Shown here: positions 14,823 through 15,272 of the stretch, piece by piece | Layout of the letters: each line of letters starts with the position of its first letter | Numbering within the stretch: the stretch's first letter is position 1 | Source of the DNA: Alphaproteobacteria bacterium UBA4588 | GTDB lineage: Bacteria; Pseudomonadota; Alphaproteobacteria; Puniceispirillales; Puniceispirillaceae | Length of the DNA stretch: 15,272 bases | NCBI GenBank assembly: GCA_002387605.1 | Contig: DGJU01000027.1 | Coordinates: 23,263-38,534 of the forward strand | Direction: 5' to 3' | Program-made: the position numbers and the translations under genes | Notes under the pieces: generated by a model | Databases searched by the model: none | What the model saw: only the letters and a program-made list of their open reading frames with translations | Told to the model about the DNA's origin: nothing

Positions 14823-15272
14823 CCCTTTGCCCCCGCGCTTGGTGGGGATGGCGGCACGGCTGTCCCGTTATCATAGGCTTCCCATCCTTCACCATTAAAA
14901 CAGTCAACGCCAAGCTGGGCCATCACATGAGGAAAATCGACCATTACCCAATTATCAGCAATTTTTCCCTCTTCAACCTTCCAGAAGTCCATATACCGAA
15001 TTTCAATTTTCTTTCCGCTCGCCGGAATGCCCATGAAGGTGCCACTATGGATTGCTTCCTGCCGGCCGAATGCTGCTGCCCACTCCCCCATATAAAGGCG
15101 GGCTTCATCAACACAAACTTTGTCAGAAAAAGCTGCCTGAAAGGGGCGTTGCCAGTTATCCTGAAAGGCTTGCAATCCATTTTTAGTGCCGCATCCCGTA
15201 TTCCCCATCCAGCGGAAGGTTTCGGCAAAAAACTCGCCAATATCATCAATGCGGTGGTTATTTAGCCCATCC
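14819..15272 (-). CDS. SnoaL-like protein (third copy), N-terminus cut by window edge
   Basis: The frame stays open to the right edge: upstream of the Met at 15208 it continues as R-I-D-D-I-G-E-F-F-A-E-T-F-R-W, so this Met is internal and the gene is partial. What is visible (about 150 residues) is a complete SnoaL-type domain: GCGTKNGLQAFQDNWQRPFQ, then HSGTFMGIPASGKKIEIRYM, and the closing DFWKVEEGKIADNWVMVD, followed by an LGVD motif and a Pro/Gly-rich tail. The final Asp of NWVMVDF corresponds in position to the strand that carries the catalytic Asp in SnoaL, which I cannot verify here. The missing part probably holds a first SnoaL half as in its neighbour. Its stop at 14819-14821 overlaps the GTG start of the next gene as GTGA. 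Confidence 0.8.
   Translation of the reverse strand, partial: DGLNNHRIDDIGEFFAETFRWMGNTGCGTKNGLQAFQDNWQRPFQAAFSDKVCVDEARLYMGEWAAAFGRQEAIHSGTFMGIPASGKKIEIRYMDFWKVEEGKIADNWVMVDFPHVMAQLGVDCFNGEGWEAYDNGTAVPPSPPSAGAKG

Noticed and set aside
15206..15208. ATG at 15208 as the start of the rightmost SnoaL-like gene
   Set aside because: The frame continues open to the right edge with domain-like sequence (IDDIGEFFAETFRW), so this Met is internal.

Overview
The window reads as chromosomal DNA from a free-living alphaproteobacterium, plausibly a marine SAR116-like lineage. That placement is an inference from gene content (acyl-CoA and sugar-acid catabolism, YciB, a DUF3833 lipoprotein, multiple SnoaL-type proteins), moderate GC and very tight packing. 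I see no rRNA, tRNA, CRISPR array, insertion sequence or phage gene. The longest gene-free stretch is the 189-bp divergent gap at 5117-5305, so no stretch above 300 bases lacks a gene.

Layout. (1) 1-2469, plus strand: a 5'-truncated CaiB/BaiF (class III) CoA-transferase, a crotonase-fold protein and a DUF1028 protein, probably one acyl-CoA-related transcription unit. (2) 2512-5116, minus strand: a rhomboid protease, then a coupled pair made of a PfkB-family kinase resembling 2-keto-3-deoxygluconate kinase and an SDR protein. (3) 5306-6539, plus strand: a DUF3833 lipoprotein followed by the inner-membrane protein YciB. (4) 6536-6853, minus strand: a small ABM-domain protein whose stop codon interlocks with that of yciB. 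(5) 7001-9932, plus strand: an acyl-CoA synthetase and an MFS carrier. (6) 9934-15272, minus strand: a long operon read from the right edge as SnoaL-like (truncated), SnoaL-like double domain, SnoaL-like double domain, bicupin, core MetE-like zinc methyltransferase and alpha/beta hydrolase. Its junctions include GTGA, ATGA and TAATG overlaps, so several members are translationally coupled.

How the genes may work together. The left block and the ligase/MFS pair suggest uptake and CoA activation of organic acids. The right-hand operon is the best candidate for an uncharacterised pathway: three paralogous SnoaL-fold proteins, a bicupin with one plausible metal site, a zinc methyl- or thiol-transferase of the MetE-C fold and a serine hydrolase, with no pathway I can name. 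A second theme is that three enzymes of the left half (CoA-transferase, crotonase, SDR) lack the canonical catalytic residues of their families at the aligned positions.

Both edge genes are cut by the window: the CoA-transferase lacks its N-terminus, and so does the rightmost SnoaL-like protein.
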